From Isohypsibius dastychi (Eukaryota > Tardigrada > Eutardigrada > Parachela > Isohypsibiidae), in assembly GCA_034696485.1 (NCBI GenBank), contig JAQIWT010001310.1:1-11390 (forward strand): 11,390 bases of DNA, in the 5' to 3' direction. Of this stretch, positions 8,977 through 11,390 are shown piece by piece. Position numbers and translations under genes: made by a program. Position 1 is the stretch's first letter. Every line of letters begins with the position of its first letter. The notes below the pieces were generated by a model. The model had not been told where the DNA came from. It saw only the letters and a list, made by a program, of their open reading frames with translations, and ran no database searches.

Positions 8977-11389
8977 TTAATCAGCTTTTATATTTTTCGC
9001 TTTGGGTTTGAAAAGTACAGCTTCCGCCCCGAACTGTTTAACATGAAAATAAATTAAAAAAATAATAAAATGCCCGCAGGAATAAACGCTGAGCAGGAGT
9101 GGCCAGAGATCCGGAAGTCGAGTCGAGACAACGGGTGCAAATTGACATGCCAAGCAAAGCCCCACGAAGCCGGCTAATGAAAGTACCATCTACCAAAACA
9201 AAACTTCAATTCATATTATTGATCCAGGACAACAAAATACTAACCATAGATATTGCTAGATCAAATGCAAACTCATCAGATTCATCTACTTCCGGTTGGT
9301 CAGGAACGTGACCTTTCCAGTCCAAGAATGCCATGCTGGAAATTATGAATAAACCAACAAGAGCGTAGGTTGGTAATGCTAGGCCATCTTTCAGGAGTAG
9401 AGGAAACATGCTGAAGGCAGATGCTGAGAGGAACCATGTGCATGCAAGGGCATTGTCTGGCAGAAGCAAAGTAGCAGGTCTAAAAAAACAGAATTCGGGT
9501 GTTAATGGTCTCGAGGTTCTTTTCCGGGCGGAAATTTGAAAAGAATTCTTAGAAAGAGATACAGGGCAACTTACAGGGCAGCGAGTAGAATACTTTTTTC
9601 GTGCACTTGGAAGGAAAATAAGAAGAAGGCTAATCCACAGTTCAGCTGAAAGGCGGCGTAATTATTTTACTGATTTGGGGCTGGAAGAAAGAAGACTCCA
9701 AGAAGAGAACTCACCAAAGCATACTTGAAGCGTTGATCATTTGGCCGTCGGAATATGTCAATGCATGATAATGAACAGACCAAGAAAGTGACAACTGCAC
9801 TGAAACAGCAAATTTTATTATAAACAAATATCTTATGGGTAACAAAAAAACGGAAACAATGTGCATGTTTAATCAATTTCTTTTTCAAGGTCGAACAAAT
9901 TATGTACTGCACAAATTTTTTGGATTTTTTGGTACATGTATTTTGCACATGATTTCGCAGTTAACGAAATATCGGTACCTCGTAGTTGCAAGACGAGAAA
10001 TGTTCCATGTTTTGAGCTTTAGCACAACATTCAATGCACACCAGATATTCGCGACTTTGTCTTCGAAAATTCCTCTTGCAAATGGGAATAATCGATGCAG
10101 AACCTGCGTCATATCTCCGAGATTCCACACAAACGGGAACCAACAAACGGCAAACGTCGTCAGAACTGCCACAGCAAGTCCGACAAGTGTCATCAGTCTG
10201 AAACGAGAAAACGCGGTCAGACTTGTGAATTAAACAAGATATTATCATGTTTTTCCAAAAATGAATTAGTTCAATGATTTTCCAGAATAAGTCCAGCAAT
10301 AATGTCCGCAGTACTGTAATAATCGCTTCCGACAATAACTTTCGCAAAATCAGACAGAGTTAAATACCCTTCACGAATCTTCGCTTGCCAACAAATCCCA
10401 AGCAGGTAAAAGAAAAACGGAAGAGCCAGATAGAGGGACATCTGCTTGTAATTCAGCGCCAATGAGAAAAGAACAGCGCCGAAAATATGATCTTTCTGAT
10501 TGATAGCGTAAATTGCCCAAGCGGTCAAACCCAGGCTGATGCAATTATACCTGTGAAAAACGGTTTAGAATAATTATATTAGATGGTTGGGAAGAAAGAT
10601 CTAAATTTACTGGAAATGTCCGTGGTCAATCAGAATTAATCCCGGTGACAAAAGAGCAACAAAGATCTCCGAGCAGATCTTCATGACGTACGGAAAACCT
10701 CCACTCGCAGTTCGACGCTGATAAATAACCGCGCATATTGCAGGAATGTAAAGCAACAAATCCACGAGAATTACTGAAAGCAGAAGTCAAAACTGAAGCA
10801 ATTTCATTCGGACCGGAAATGGGAATTTAACCAGTTGCTCTCATGAACACTTTGTGTGCTTTCGATTCAAATCCCCGGGATTCATTCAATGCAACCCATT
10901 CAGGATTTATACGATGTGCACTGAAATAAAAAACACATTGCTCAACCAGCAAAACTTGTGAGAATTTCATGAAAAATCTACATCGATCCACAAATCCAGC
11001 TATGATATGCCGTCAGCGGTGGATAGTCCAGACCCCAATAATTCAGGTCGTTTTCGGTAGTGTTGTAATACCTACTCAGACAGAGAGTTTCAGAAAAGGC
11101 AGAAAAAAATCGCTGGCTAAATTAAAGACAAACCAATCTTTCACGGGAAGATTCCAGGTAATTTCCATCCAATGTCTTTGAGCTTCGAAATCCCCGTACA
11201 TCGGCGATTTTCCTTTTCCTAGAAAACATTCTTCCTAGATAAACTTCCCTCCAATTTCTGACGGTCTGTCGGGCTTCAATTTAACTTACCGGAATATGAG
11301 TTGATGGAGATCGTCCATCTGATCAGCACCGCAAACAGCACGACACTTCCCGTCTCGTGAGCACATCGCCATTTGGATAGCAGCATCAT
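8977..11389 (-). CDS. ALG6: ALG6 dolichyl-P-Glc:Man9GlcNAc2-PP-dolichol glucosyltransferase
   Basis: Eleven exons on the minus strand: 11389-11290, 11218-11134, 11071-10982, 10920-10832, 10773-10611, 10550-10368, 10197-9979, 9799-9715, 9645-9575, 9479-9245 and 9189-8977; 510 aa (human 507). All introns are GT-AG with consistent phase. ALG6 (family GT57) adds the first of three glucoses to the lipid-linked N-glycan precursor in the ER lumen, using dolichyl-phosphate glucose. Key matches are [17 protein letters not shown] (human PPMFGDYEAQRHWQEIT), which holds the luminal catalytic-loop Asp (D43) of this family; [56 protein letters not shown]; and [12 protein letters not shown]. The first in-frame ATGs (11389, 11386) touch the window edge, so the true start could lie outside. 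The exon 6 donor at 10368 was chosen because it aligns gap-free with human. Confidence 0.94.
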
Positions 11390-11390
11390 C

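Noticed and set aside
9641-9650. Perfect palindrome TTCAGCTGAA
   Set aside because: It coincides with the ALG6 exon 9 acceptor (ttcag) and the first codons after it. A 10-base palindrome is expected by chance in 11 kb.

Overview
This window is nuclear DNA from a eukaryote with a compact genome, most likely a small invertebrate animal. Coding exons are interrupted by many GT-AG introns. About two thirds are 55-71 bp and most of the rest 170-285 bp, with T-rich acceptors (tttcag, tttag, tttccag). Four of the five clear genes have recognisable human orthologues. I cannot assign a phylum: a nematode, tardigrade, rotifer, tunicate or small arthropod would all fit. Gene models were built by hand, joining frames at GT-AG sites with matching phase and checking against remembered family motifs.

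Layout. 1-582 holds a possible coding fragment on + that needs an unusual intron or a frameshift, and I could not name it. 783-1735 (-) is a two-exon C1orf43/NICE-3 family membrane protein. 1736-2431 is a divergent promoter region with a TATA-like box, a CCAAT/CRE-like pair and a probable 5' UTR intron. 2432-4618 (+) is a nine-exon zinc transporter of the ZnT7/SLC30A7 type. 4998-7335 (+) is a second, diverged eight-exon cation diffusion facilitator (CDF) paralogue in tandem. 7336-7900 holds a triple TGACGTG repeat and a strong G-quadruplex motif. 7901-8876 (+) is signal peptidase complex subunit 2 in four exons. 8977-11389 (-) is the glucosyltransferase ALG6 in eleven exons, which converges on SPCS2 with 97-100 bp between the stop codons.

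Function. All five clear genes are endomembrane proteins, and four have a known early-secretory role. The two CDF proteins would load zinc into the early secretory pathway. SPCS2 belongs to the signal peptidase complex. ALG6 adds the first glucose to the lipid-linked oligosaccharide for N-glycosylation. The C1orf43 family protein is membrane-anchored. No mobile element, tRNA, rRNA or CRISPR array was seen.

Most interesting points. The tandem CDF pair has matching intron positions and phases, three identical exon lengths and similar intron lengths. The second copy lost the histidine-rich loop but kept both HxxxD sites and gained a basic tail. SPCS2 carries XBP1/ATF6-like TGACGTG sites both upstream and in its first intron. 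I found no clearly undescribed multi-gene system here.
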